Below, piece by piece: positions 1 to 10,189 of a stretch of DNA of 64,000 nucleotides. The notes beneath the pieces were generated by a model, which was not told where the DNA came from, did no database searches, and saw only the letters and a list, made by a program, of their open reading frames with translations. The number at the start of each line of letters is the position of its first letter. The first letter of the stretch is position 1. Source of the stretch: Dermanyssus gallinae (taxonomy: Eukaryota; Arthropoda; Arachnida; Mesostigmata; Dermanyssidae); assembly GCA_003439945.1 (NCBI GenBank), contig QVRM01005936.1, forward strand, positions 62,001 to 126,000, in the 5' to 3' direction. Position numbers and translations under genes: made by a program.

Positions 1-113
1 CCCCTCTCTCTCTCTCTATATTATCTCTCTCTTCTCTCTCTCTCTGCTTATCTCTTCTCTCCTTCTTACTTCCTCTCCTCTGATTGTCTCTTCTCTCTCT
101 ATATCCCCTTTTA
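1..113. repeat. TC-rich low-complexity tract
   Basis: An interrupted (TC)n/(CTCTT)n pyrimidine tract forms the left edge of the window. It may continue beyond it. No coding or regulatory role can be read from it. Confidence 0.9.
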
Positions 114-133
114 CATTTGGGTACTCAAACATT

Positions 134-680
134 ATGATTGTTACCGTTAATTTCGTCATTTTCTCCGATACCCTCGCTCTTGCCCATCTCCCTAGCTGCG
201 AACTCTACTCTTGCGATCCCACTTTGATCCTTGGTGCCGTCTTCGGCCAGCTGTATCTGTTTAGCCCATCTTTTTGGACATTTTTAATTCAAATACTAAA
301 TCTTAGCTTACTTTGTACTGCCCCTTTGTATAGATTTGACATCCCTCCGTTCCCCTCAATAAACTCCCTGGCGCAAATAAAAAACGGCAACCCAATGCAA
401 ATCTTATCAATTCTCTTTGTATCGTTTTCTAACTTTTCCCAACTCCGCGCTGTGGACCAGAGAGGCATTAGCAAAAGTTAATTATGGTACATACATGGCC
501 TTCCATATATTTCCTGTTACTATATATTTATTAAACCCTCAGATATCCTTACACCTCAGTGCATTTCTTACTTTTTTAGCCTTCTTCCTCCGTAATATCT
601 CTTCTGCCTCTAAACAATCATCCCCTGTAGTCATTGTGACACTAAGATACTTATACTGACTTAAATAGTCCCCGTAATAC
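134..680 (-). pseudogene. Decayed C-terminal part of a LINE polyprotein (antisense)
   Basis: Read on the minus strand across several frames, this stretch resembles the region after the reverse transcriptase core of an arthropod LINE. A YLSVTMTTGDD-like start recalls the usual 'KYLGV' strand. It is followed by an EEILRRKKAKK helix, then NIWKAMYVP and NFANASLVHSAE, the pattern seen where tick-type elements have 'WK.i.vPgl.faNa.l'. Several stops and at least three frame changes break it. It has no reverse transcriptase catalytic core or 3' end in the window, so it is a fragment. The family assignment rests on remembered motif patterns and is tentative. The two plus-strand open frames here are shadows. 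Confidence 0.45.
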
Positions 681-834
681 AAGCTTCCCTCCCACCTCCC
701 ATCCCATTAAAAACTAAAAGTGCAGAACTTTGGTAGTGCCCGCCGTAACACTACCATACGTATCGTCTGCAAACAGCAGCAATGATGTCTTGATATATAC
801 ACACTTTCCCCCTATATACTGAAAGTTTGCACAG

Positions 835-863
<29 letters not shown>
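835..863. repeat. (TA)n microsatellite
   Basis: About 14 TA units directly upstream of the SINE-1 copy at 864. The array marks the 5' boundary of that copy. Confidence 0.95.
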
Positions 864-866
<3 letters not shown>

Positions 867-989
867 ACATATAGGTGCGCAGGTTCGAGCTTCACCGTTG
901 CACATTTGTATTTATGGGGGTCCGTCTATAAAGCAATGCGAAAAGCAGTCCCATGGACGTTAAATCTTGGCTGGGAGTCAGCCCCGAAA

Positions 990-990
<1 letters not shown>
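864..990 (+). mobile_element. SINE-1 copy 1, tRNA-derived, 5'-truncated
   Basis: This copy starts just before a tRNA-like B box (AGGTTCGAGCTTC, near 880). It continues into the body common to all SINE-1 copies in the window: TTGCACATTTGTATTTATGG, then AGCAATGCGAAAAGCAGTCC, a GGACGTTAAAT block and GAGTCAGCC. The A-box half present in the copy at 36745 is missing. It is bounded by (TA)n on both sides and its 3' end runs straight into the array that hosts the mariner. The other copies are at 5755 (-), 36745 (+) and 48507 (-). Confidence 0.8.

Positions 991-991
<1 letters not shown>

Positions 992-1026
<35 letters not shown>
992..1026. repeat. (TA)n array at the mariner left flank
   Basis: About 17 TA units abut the left terminal inverted repeat of the mariner. 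The last TA (1025-1026) serves as the target-site duplication, matched by TA at 2310-2311. Confidence 0.95.
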
Positions 1027-1029
<3 letters not shown>

Positions 1030-2309
1030 GTAGTTCAATAAGTTCTTAGAATGAGCTTTTTAGAATTCGAATTTTGGCGCGCTTCCACCGCTATTAGGAA
1101 CTGCAACTTTTCGACTGCCAGCAGTCAAAATATTATGGTGATTGGCCGATGCGATTTCGTTTGATCGCTTTTCCCGTGCAACGCGTGATTTTGAAAAATT
1201 GAGAAAAAAGAGTTTCGAGTGGTTATCAAGCATTTTATTTCAAAGGTTGGAATGCGACCCAAGTGAAAACTGAGTTAGACGAGGTGTACGGTGACTCTGC
1301 GCCATGTTTTGCCACTGTTTCCAACTGGATTAATGAGTTAAAAAGAGGTCGCAGGAGCACCGGGATGAACTACGTTCAAAACGCCCAAAAACGGCAACTG
1401 ATTAGGAAAACGTGGAAAAGGTGCGGAAAATCGTTGCCGCAGATAAGCGAGTAATCATTAGGGAGATAGCGGAGGCCTTGGGGATCAGTTTGGGTAGTGT
1501 GCATTTCATCCTGCACGAAAACTTGAAGATGAAAGAGCTCAGAGAAAAATGGCTGCCGCATTTGCTCAACCAAGGCCAAAAAAAACGCGCCTGTTTTCGC
1601 TTCACAGCGAAATTTGGCCAAGATGTCGAACAATCCGTCGGATTTTTGGCGCAGATTCATGACCGTCGATGAAAGCTGGGTCCATCACTACACTCCCGAG
1701 ACCCAAGAAGCATCTTGCCAATGGTGTGCACCTGATGAAGGACCTCCGAAGAGGGTGCGGACAACGGCATTGACCGGAAAGGTGATGGCTACAGTTTTTT
1801 AAGACCAACGTAGAATAATGCTGGTCGACTACCTTGAGAGCGGTAAAACGATCACAGGAGAATATTAGGCAAGACTGTTAGACTGCCTTTAGCAAGAACT
1901 CATCGTGAAACGGCCCGCTTTGCAGAAGAAGGTTGTCCTGTTTCACCAGGACAATGCTCCTGCACACAAGTCCCGGCAAGCATCGGCAAAACTGGCCCAA
2001 CTGAGGTTCGAACTTATTGAACAACCTTCCTATTCTCCAGACCTGGCCCCCTCTGATTATTTCCTCTTCGGACATTTGAAGAATAGTCTCGGTGGAAAGC
2101 GTTTTTCCAGCAATGAAGAGGTTAATGCTGCTGTCAATGCCTATTTTCAGTCTAAAGACGCGGAATTCTACTTAAGAGGTATAAAAGCTCTGAAATATTG
2201 GTGGGAAAAATGTATTAAGCATCTCGGGGAGTATATCGAATAAGATAAATTTAAAAACATGATTTGGAAAATTCTTGGTTTTCATTCTAAGAACTTATTG
2301 AACTACCTG
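1027..2309 (+). mobile_element. mariner element, complete with both TIRs
   Basis: A 1283-bp element bounded by perfect 28-bp terminal inverted repeats. The left one begins CAGGTAGTTCAATAAG at 1027 and the right one ends in its reverse complement at 2309. Each end is flanked by TA, the mariner/Tc1 target-site duplication. Size, TIRs and TA target are typical of mariners of about 1.3 kb. It carries one transposase gene, now dead. A second copy of the same family with matching TIRs lies in inverted orientation at 47061-48352. Confidence 0.97.
1201..2243 (+). pseudogene. mariner transposase, inactivated (D,D34D type)
   Basis: The transposase would bind the TIRs and cut and rejoin DNA at TA sites. 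The paired-like DNA-binding half is visible (VSNWINELKRGRRST near 1315; REIAEALGISLGSVHFIL near 1460). The catalytic triad is readable: first Asp in TVDESWVHHY, second in HQDNAPAH, third in SPDLAPSDYFLF. There are 34 residues between the second and third Asp, the mariner D34D spacing. The start ATG is lost (the second copy keeps ATG at the matching place). There are frame changes near 1240, 1360-1410 and 1600. In-frame stops are TAA at 1800, TAG at 1866 and TAG at 1890, followed by an open run to TAA at 2241-2243. The C-terminus after the third Asp is intact. It cannot make an active enzyme. Confidence 0.94.
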
Positions 2310-2643
2310 TATATATAATTCCCCCTGTAGCAGGCGCTTGCACGGCTGCTTGTGGTCGGCGCAACAGTTTGACTAGTTCTGTAGCAGTCCCTCTACTTAT
2401 CTTCATTCCGTCTACCCTCTCTCGCTAGGTTGCTCTTTCGCTTCTACGTTCTTCTCTCTGTCTCAGTCTTCTTCTTGAGTTGGCGCGCATCTCTATCCCG
2501 TCCCGGCGTGGACCTTGTGTGTGTATTGTCCAGAGAGGCCGCCCAGAAGTGGCCGAATCCAATGAGCTTTTGCTGCTACGGCAAAACGATGACGAAAGGT
2601 CACCCGTCCTTAGCCGCCTGCCGGTCTCCCTTCTTGTCCGCAA
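2310..2643. other. No gene recognised
   Basis: This stretch lies between the mariner and the 29-bp repeat. The longest frames on both strands (2430-2849 +, 2480-3160 +, 2600-3157 -) run through the repeat and resemble no protein I know. I see no promoter or RNA gene. Confidence 0.5.
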
Positions 2644-2747
2644 GGTCCGGCGGATCGTCGTCGAAGCAGCAGGGTCCGGCGGATCGTCGTCGAAGCAGCA
2701 GGGTCCGGCGGATCGTCGTCGAAGCAGCAGGGTCCGGCGGACCGTCG
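2644..2747. repeat. 29-bp tandem repeat, about 3.5 units
   Basis: Units starting GGTCCGGCGGATCGTCGTCG begin at 2644, 2673, 2702 and 2731, a constant 29-bp period. The first three are almost identical and the fourth diverges after GGTCCGGCGGACCGTCG. Because 29 is not a multiple of 3, successive units are read in different frames. This keeps frames open on both strands and explains the long but meaningless open reading frames here. There are no spacers, so this is a minisatellite and not a CRISPR array. Confidence 0.93.
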
Positions 2748-3342
2748 ACAAAACAAACAAATATATTCAACATAGACACACGCGTACTTGCGCACGTACA
2801 GGCCCGCGGACCGGGCGACCGAATGACCAGCCAGCCAACCAACGAATAAGCACTCCGATATACAGACCGTCGTCTGTCGTTGTCGACCACGGACGACACA
2901 CCGACACTCAGATCTACCACCGACAGGCGGCAGCAGCAGCAGCAGTAGAAGAACGTAGTCCAACAATACGTATGTCGCATGATTGCCACACAGATCACCA
3001 GACAGACGTACGCCGGCGCCTCCTGTGCATTGCGTTCTCCGCCCGCCGTCTGCTCCTTCCTCTTTGCCGACCACCCCCGTACCCCGCAGCAGCGATACCA
3101 CCGCCTTTCTATATGGTTATCGGCCGCCGCCGCCGTTTTTACTGTATGTCTGTACAATGATGTACGACCCCCCCCCCCCCCCCGCCGCCCGTGCAGATAG
3201 AATACAGTCGGTGACCCGCCAAATGAATCCGCAGATAGAGCATTGCCAACCGCGCGGTATACCGTACAGTTGGTCGAGATACGCCACTGTTACGATATGA
3301 TACGTCGATAGCCGCGGTGTCCCGTCGCCGATGTATGCCCGC
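2748..3342. other. GC-rich stretch with poly-C run, no gene recognised
   Basis: It is rich in CCG and CAG, with short runs such as (CAG)n near 2930 and about 14 C at 3170-3183. Open frames give Pro/Arg-rich peptides without known domains. The CpG content is higher than in the surroundings, but I see no conserved exon or splice pattern. Confidence 0.5.
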
Positions 3343-3544
3343 TACTTGTTGTTGTTGCTGTTGTTGTTGCTGTTGTTGTTGTTGCTATTGTTGTTGTTTT
3401 TGTTATTGTTGTTGTTGCTGTTGTTGTTGTTGTTGTTGCTGCTGCTTTCGTTGTTGTTGTTGCTATTGTTATCTTTGTTGTTATGTCCATTATTATGCAC
3501 GACCTCAACGACTCGAGCACTGTGGTGCGTATTGCGCGTGTTCG

Positions 3545-3576
<32 letters not shown>

Positions 3577-3787
3577 GCTATTGTTATCTTTGTTGTTATT
3601 GTTGTTTTTATTGTAGTTGTTGTCGTTGTTGTTGTTGCTGCTGCTGTTGTTGTTATTGTTGTTGCTGTTGCTGCTGCTTTCGTTGTTGTTGTTGTTGTTG
3701 TTGCTGCTGTTGTTATCTTTGTTGTTATGTCCATTATTATGCACGACCTCAACGACTCGAGCACTGCGGTGCGTATTGTGCGTGTTG

Positions 3788-3820
<33 letters not shown>

Positions 3821-4030
3821 TTTATTGTTGTTGTTGTTTTTATTGTAGTTGTTGTTATTGTTATTGTTGTTGTTGTAATTAATGTTGTTGTTTTTGTTCT
3901 TGTTGCTGCTGTTATTATTATTGTTGTAGCTGCTGTCGTTGTTGTTGTTGTTGCTGTTGATGTTGTTGCTGTTGTTATCTTTGTGGTTATGCCCATTATT
4001 ATACATGACCTCAACGACTCGAGCACTGAG
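3343..4030. repeat. GTT-rich higher-order tandem repeat
   Basis: A long (GTT)n/(TTGTTA)n tract carries an embedded non-simple cassette of about 70 bp. It begins TTATGTCCATTATTATGCAC and includes GACCTCAACGACTCGAGCAC. Cassette copies begin at 3481, 3724 and 3987, giving periods of 243 and 263 bp. The third is more diverged (TTATGCCCAT). The unit is therefore GTT run plus cassette, repeated about 2.7 times. Poly-Leu, poly-Val, poly-Cys and, antisense, poly-Asn/Thr frames up to 220 codons result from the repeat and should not be called genes. Confidence 0.93.
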
Positions 4031-5754
4031 TGGTGCGTATTGCCTGTGCTCGTGCATTTATCTCTACGTCTATCTCGTCGTCTCACGCATAGAAATGTAT
4101 GGTTGTATGTACAGACGTATGAGTCCATCCGCATATGTGCATACTCGTATGTGTAACGCTTCGACAAACAGATTTATATATTTGCATGTAGCTTACCAAG
4201 CTTGGATCCCAAGCTCAACAAACAGTGGTTTTATTTGTGAGAAACTCCTCAAAACAGTGGTTCGTGGTCACTGCCTGGGTGTCGTCCTTCGATGGTGAAG
4301 ACTCTCCCACGTAGCCATAGCTGGCCCGCCTTCACCCTTTAATATAGCCCTCCCCCCCGCGCGGGAATGAAGCGGTATGACGCAGCTAAAACAGGTAAAG
4401 TATAGCGTGGCAAGCGCCTTCACGAACCTGAATCAGAAGCATACTCAATTTCTAGATGTCAATCCAGTTAAGTTCCTATTACGGAATTACGCATAAATAA
4501 AAAAAAAGCACTGACGAACGGCTTGTCGCACTGCTGTCGAGTGCCAACGCAAGGAAAATTCCGAAGTTCGTTTATAGAGCACAGTTGTGCTCTGATTTGT
4601 ATCAACGCTCACGGCACTGAAAACTGAATTCCATATCCAATTTAAGGGCCGTGCGTTCTCAAGCGCAACCACAAAAAGGGCGCACCTCCTTCTAGTGTTT
4701 TTTATTTGACAGACAAAAGAAAGAATCCTCGTCGGCGGCCTCATAAAGCCACATCTTGTTTAGCTACTGGATGTAGTTCTCATGTAGTTCCATTGTCGAA
4801 CGCACGCGCCGACGAACCAGCCATAAGCACTGACGCGCTCACGTGATTGTTCGTTCGAGGCGTTGTTTTGAAAAGGATAAACTTTCTCAGTCCAACCTAT
4901 GCGTACTTGGTATAACAATTTTCTTTATTATCGGACATTTTTAACGGCTGACTACACTGTGTTCACTGTGCAGGATCAATGCGTTTCCAAATCAGGGTCA
5001 ATGGGGCTTTCTCTAAGCCTCTCAAGAGGTACTGCCGTTTCCGCAGAATTCACGTGTGGATAAGGTTGTTGGTGTTTAGGCGCTATCTTATTTATTCTAA
5101 CTTCTTTATTAAACTACAGAATATGAAGTGAGCTTTAAAAAGTTGCCTCAGACCCGGGATATAGACCACGGTGTACAGAGCGACACCAATAGGACATATG
5201 GATGGATGCTGCCTACTGGTGTTCTGCGAGCAGTCTGACTCTATTAGTTCTTCGGCCTCAACCACTATTAGGAGTTCCCTATTCCTTGTGAAACGAAATC
5301 TAATCAATTTCACCTTTAACATGCTTAGCCATATTCAACACTGAAATGAATATCGTGTGAGTTGAAGTCGTCAGTTAAGCATCTAACCAACGGCCGCTTG
5401 TTTTGCTACAACCACCTTCGGAGGCACGGGGGTGCCTAAACCGGGATCACCGTGGTTGATTCCGATTCGGTAGTTTTTAGAGCCTCTGCGAGTTTTCTCG
5501 GTCGCTTTGCTAACACCCTCCATGCACGCCGCTCACTCACAGAGTCAGTCTGCGATATACGCATACCTTTGGTGGAAGCGTGTTCCGCGGGGTTTGATGC
5601 GGCGTGCTCGTCACCATCCACCCATCTTTGAATGACAAGCCGTTCCGGCTCGGTTCGTTAGCATTACAAACTAAGGGATTAAGAAGATGCGTTCCTCCAT
5701 CGCCGCTGAATCTCTTGCCGTCTAGATCGTTCCATCTTTTCCCGTCTAAGTAAA
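4031..5754. other. No gene recognised
   Basis: Unique-looking sequence. The largest frames are 4487-4744 (-, 85 codons), 5092-5322 (-, 76 codons) and 5436-5621 (-, 61 codons, charged). None shows a motif I can name. A poly-C run lies near 4350. Nothing supports an RNA gene. Confidence 0.5.
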
Positions 5755-5905
5755 GTTTTCGGGCTGACCCTCAGCCAATATCTAACGCCCATGGTACTGC
5801 TTTTCGCATTGCTTCATAGACGGACCCCTATAAATACAAATGTGGGGCAACGGTGGGGCCCGAACCCGCGCACATATGTGTCTCCTCCGGCTGCTCCTAG
5901 ATATT
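5755..5905 (-). mobile_element. SINE-1 copy 2 (antisense)
   Basis: On the minus strand the sequence reads B box GGGTTCGGGCCCC (near 5863-5875), then the shared body (CACATTTGTATTTATAGGGG, AAGCAATGCGAAAAGCAGTA, GGGCGTTAGAT) and the end GTCAGCCCGAAAA. The head is present only back to about GAGGAGACACATATG. Upstream of that on the same strand it abuts the tail of another tRNA-like element (5906-6190), so one SINE has landed at the 3' end of another. Divergence from copies 1 and 3 is moderate. Confidence 0.8.
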
Positions 5906-6190
5906 TTTTTTAAACGCTCTGACAACTATATTTTTAGACGCTCGTAATGGGCTAAGTTGCCTGTGGCACGATAGCGTCTAAATGCATCTATCGTCATCGC
6001 GTTCTCGTACTGGAATTATATAGGCTTTCTCCAGCAGAAGTATGTAGCAGCAAGGCAATGACAACCACGTCCAACAAATTCAACCAGCACGGCCAGGGCT
6101 TGAACTAGCGATGTTTTGCTAACCGTGGTTGCCATGGCAACGCCGCGTTTTGAACGGTGCGTTAGCCGCCTAAGCCACCGCCGCTACAAA
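5906..6190 (-). mobile_element. SINE-3, tRNA-derived SINE-like element (antisense)
   Basis: On the minus strand an A-box-like TGGCTTAGGCGG (near 6165-6176) is followed about 60 nt later by a B-box-like AGTTCAAGCCCTG (near 6100). This is the internal RNA polymerase III promoter layout of a tRNA-derived SINE. About 190 nt of body follow, down to an A/T-rich end near 5910. The spacing between boxes is longer than in a normal tRNA and the arms do not fold as a cloverleaf, which argues against a working tRNA gene. Only one copy is in the window, so element boundaries are uncertain. Confidence 0.5.
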
Positions 6191-8000
6191 GATCGATTCA
6201 TCTCTCGCCGTTCTTGGCAGTCGTCGCACCGTTGGCATGATCAGCTGCTGCGCCGCACCTGTTTACAAACAAGACATTGCTGTTGTTTATAGGCGGACGC
6301 AGGCCCGGCTGTAGTTCACATTCGAGATGATCATAATGGTGAGCATGGTGGTGGAGCGGGGGGGGGGGGGGGGGTAGTGGCAAAGGCGGCGTCGATGGCG
6401 ACGCACCTAGTAATAAGTGCTGATAGTTGGTGGTGGTTGAAGATCCGAAGATGACGATTGCTCTCGGTCATGGTTAGTTAGTGAGATGAATGATGATGAA
6501 CGTGCACTAATTATCACGACGCCGATGATGAGAACTCATTAGACGGGTAATAATGCACAATAGGAGTGATGGTGATGGATGGAAACTCACTCTCAAAGGT
6601 TGCTCACGGATGTCTGTTCCTATCATTCCCACGCTAAATTTCGAGTTTAACAGTACATTTTGGCCTAAAACGACGCGTTAGAAACCTATATGAGGCAGTA
6701 GAGGGTAGAACGAAAGATAGAGATCTGGGTTTTTTTAAACGAAGGCGATGACAGCTGATACTTGGAGGGGAGCGCGGAAGGAGAAAGGCATTTGGTAACG
6801 AGGTTTGCAGCACGCGGCTTTTACCACGCTCTGTGTCAGATTGACGAATTCCAGGAGCCTTGTGATGGATGACAGTTGCGCTAGACACCATGCCGCATTG
6901 TCCGGTTAGTGGCGGTTCACTCAATAGATACATTTTATACGGAAATTACTGACGTAGCGTAAAATCACACCGATACATATTATAGTATATTTATACTTTC
7001 CATTTATCTACGATTTAGAGCTTCTAAGATGTCGTTTGATATTGAAGAAGTCAAATAGATTTTAGTACAATGAAAACGATGGTATGGTGGATAGTTTGGT
7101 GAACACGAGTCAATCTAAATGTTAACTGAGTAGTGGGTACACAATAAAATTACTCACTTTATCAACAATTCTTAACAATTTTATATCGACCTTTATAATC
7201 ACATATTTACGTAGAACGGGTAAAACCGTATTGTTTCAATGTACATCTTGTAGAACCACGGTGCAACGCGTTGGGCCTGGGTATCGCAATAAGAAGTATT
7301 GCATTGGCTCCCAGTATGCTTAGCCTGTTCTCGATTCTAAGAGTCTTTTACCGGCCCATATCAGCCACGACAGGAAGGCTGTTGATTTTCTCATCTTCCG
7401 ACTGTAAACAATTGTTTGGCTTGAAGTACGGCTTATGACGAGGCGTGAGGAGGCACTGCTTTAACGATCCCTTATCAGCGTTCGCTTAAGAAATGTCACC
7501 TGAGGGCAACATTTAGATCACAAACCTGCCTCGTAAATTTTCTTTCCCGTAGCTGAGTGCAACAGACGACAAATTTATTTAAGTATATAATCCAAGAACT
7601 TAGTCACTAAGCGTCAGGGTGGCCAAGCACGCTACGATTTCAATAAAACTTATTACGTGTTCCACTATGTTTCAGATATGTCAGTGCAAGACAGCTATAG
7701 TGCTCGATTTTGCCATTACTACCTACATATTGCTGAGAATGGGACTTCAGAGCGCGCTTGTACATAGATAGGCCATCACCAATATACGCGACAATAAAGA
7801 TAGGTTTAAAGGTCGTTTCTTATCAAACTAGAGCCATGAATATGTGATGGCATACATTTGCCAAGCTTTGCAATTAAGTGCAATCTACGAGCTCTTCCCG
7901 AGACTCTCACATCGCTATCACCTGGATAGTTTTTTTTCTGGCTTCTATTTCCTTATTTTTGCTCTTTCTGTCTTCCCTTTGCCCTAAGCTTTCGTTCGAC
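6191..8000. other. No gene recognised
   Basis: This stretch contains a poly-G run at 6360-6374 and GAT/GTG-rich low-complexity sequence at 6330-6600. The minus frame 6634-6933 (99 codons) and others match nothing known to me. The rest is AT-rich unique sequence. Confidence 0.5.
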
Positions 8001-10080
8001 AGAAACCACGATTATATTTAGTCTCCCGGCGTGTACTCATGCATGACCGCAAGAAAGCGCGTCCGGGAAAGGGCTTGGTTGTGAATGGTAGTGGCTGGCA
8101 CTGAAGCTAAGCTGTGGCAACCCTGTAGAGGGGCGGCTATGAACAGAGAGAGAGAGGAACGAAGCATCTACCGTCGAGACGGGACGGAGGGGGGGCACGA
8201 CTTTCTGCTGATAACTGCGTCTGTGCCCAGGCGTCGCCTGCGTGGCCAAGCAACCCGGGCCGAAGAGAAAGGTCGGATGGCCGTTGGCACTGCGTATCCG
8301 TCAGATAGACAGACAGACAGGCTGTGGATTCCGACGGTGGCCCGCCGGCTCGTCTGGTTTGGCTTGACACCACCTATCTATCTTGGCCGGTGTAAGCCAG
8401 AGAACGAGGTGTATGTACATTCTCAGCGTGCAGCGTTCACATGTCGCTGCGAGCGCACTCCAAAGGACAGGCGACAGCCTCTTCGAACGGGTGAGTAACG
8501 GTTCGTCTGCTTCTGCTGCTGCTGCCTCTGCCGCTGCAGCTGCTTTGGCTGCACTCAGAAACGTGCGATGAGAGATATGGATACGCCTTCCTTGTCTGCA
8601 GTGGGCGATGCACGATTCAGCGGGCCATATTCACTAGGTGCTCGCGCTGCAGGTCTCGTCGTCAGCCCCGCCGAGAGGAGTCGTAGCACTCACAGCAAAA
8701 GACACAAGAAGAAAAAGGAACAAATGATAGAAGAAGGTAACGGCGAACAAAAAGGAAGTAAAGAAAAGCACCAACCCGCAGACCCGTGATGTCGGGTGAC
8801 TGACTCATCCTCGTTCTTGTGTTCTGGCGGCTTACTTAACGCATTGAGTTTGCTGTGAATGGCTAGAGTTATGCACGCGGCGCGCGCTCTCTATTCTTCT
8901 GTCCGGGTCATGAACAATGACCTACTTCTCGAGAATGTGTATGGGATTCGTGAAGGAAACGTATTGCTATGACACGTAGTGCAAAATCGCGCTTAACATC
9001 AGAGCGCGTAAATGTGGTGTTCATTTTCAAGGAGTTAGTTCCTCGAAAAATGCTAAGAGCGAATCAATTTGATGAGGCCTGCTGAGGACCGGCTTTGAAA
9101 AGACAAGACCCTAAAATGAAAAAAAAAGGGTTCAAATTATGAAGAAATTATAGGGGATGAATAGCAGATGAGATAAACTGCCCGGACGACAAACATTGAA
9201 AGCCCTCATTTGGAATGCAGGAGAAGAGAAAAGAGGAATATATAATATGTATTCACTAAACGGTCATTTGGTCGTAGCAGGGAATGACAAGATTCGATTT
9301 GCAAGCTAGAGCGAGCGGAGACATATAACCTAATGCCCCTTTAACGCCCCGCCACTTTTCTTTGTTCGATAAGGTTCTACTCATGGTAGTTTCGGCCGGC
9401 GGAAAGGTGTGAGGCCTATGGTTGGAAAACATTAATGGTGGTGGGCTCGATGGACCAAGACCAACCACCTGCTATTGAGGCCGATACTCGAGGAGGATCT
9501 TATTTTTCATTGGGCCTTACTCAAACATAAGTAATACGGCATTTTGAACTTACTGCCATAAGAGCTATCTGAACCCAGGACGGATTCGGATTTCCTTTGA
9601 AGGAAATAACGAAGTAGGTCTGTTATTTCCTACTTCCATTTGCGGAGTAGGTCTCCTTTCTTTGCGAAGAAGACTGTTGTCAACCACGGCGGCCTGCAGG
9701 GTGGCATCTGTAACGCAACATGGGTGCGCTACGTGGTTCTGTCGTCGGCCACAGTCTTATTTTGTGTGACCGTACACATACGTACACACATGGCCTAACA
9801 CGTCCGTGCGATTCGACATGAGCCGTCTTGAGGACATTCCCTAATAATCACGCAAGCAAAAATGGCTTTCCGTGGGTAATCCAATGCTCTATAGTGTTAT
9901 ACCCGTCAACCGCTGTCGGCATCCGCGATTTTGTTGTCTTGTGATTGGCATCCGCGATGTTGTGTGTCTTACGATGGTCGCAAAAATGTCGCAATAAACC
10001 AATCGACGTCGAGAGTCAGCATGGAGCGTGTTTTGATCTCATAGACGCAGTGGCACGGAGCTATTCCCACTTCGTTGTGG
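8001..10080. other. No gene recognised; locally GC-rich at 8040-8800
   Basis: The frame 8085-8498 (+, 137 codons) and later frames to 8789 are Arg/Ser-rich with no recognisable domain. A donor-like GGGTGAGTAA occurs at 8489, but no credible exon pair surrounds it. Near 9922-9975 a short unit (GGCATCCGCGAT) is directly repeated. A host exon here cannot be excluded, but I cannot support one. Confidence 0.45.
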
Positions 10081-10086
10081 TGGCTC

Positions 10087-10087
10087 A

Positions 10088-10147
<60 letters not shown>

Positions 10148-10150
10148 AAA

Positions 10151-10184
<34 letters not shown>
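10087..10184. repeat. (TA)n - A-rich - (TA)n microsatellite
   Basis: About 54 bp of TA repeat, then an A-rich block (10141-10158), then another 26 bp of TA. The Tyr-Ile open frames on both strands are artefacts of this tract. Confidence 0.95.

Positions 10185-10189
<5 letters not shown>

Noticed and set aside
2644..2747. CRISPR-like array
   Set aside because: The units are contiguous with no spacers, and the genome is eukaryotic; this is a minisatellite.
2480..3160. 226-codon plus frame and 185-codon minus frame
   Set aside because: Both run through the 29-bp repeat, whose period is not a multiple of three and keeps all frames open. There is no known domain and they overlap each other.
3317..4167. 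Open frames of up to 220 codons on both strands
   Set aside because: They are poly-Leu, poly-Val, poly-Cys, poly-Asn or poly-Thr read from a GTT repeat and open in many frames at once.
8085..8789. Host exon in the GC-rich block
   Set aside because: Donor-like GTGAGT present, but frames have no recognisable protein similarity and no matching acceptor/exon pair. Kept only as an uncertain gap.
9596..9640. Hairpin GGAAATAAC / GTTATTTCC
   Set aside because: Nine pairs in AT-rich sequence is within chance expectation, and no context supports it.
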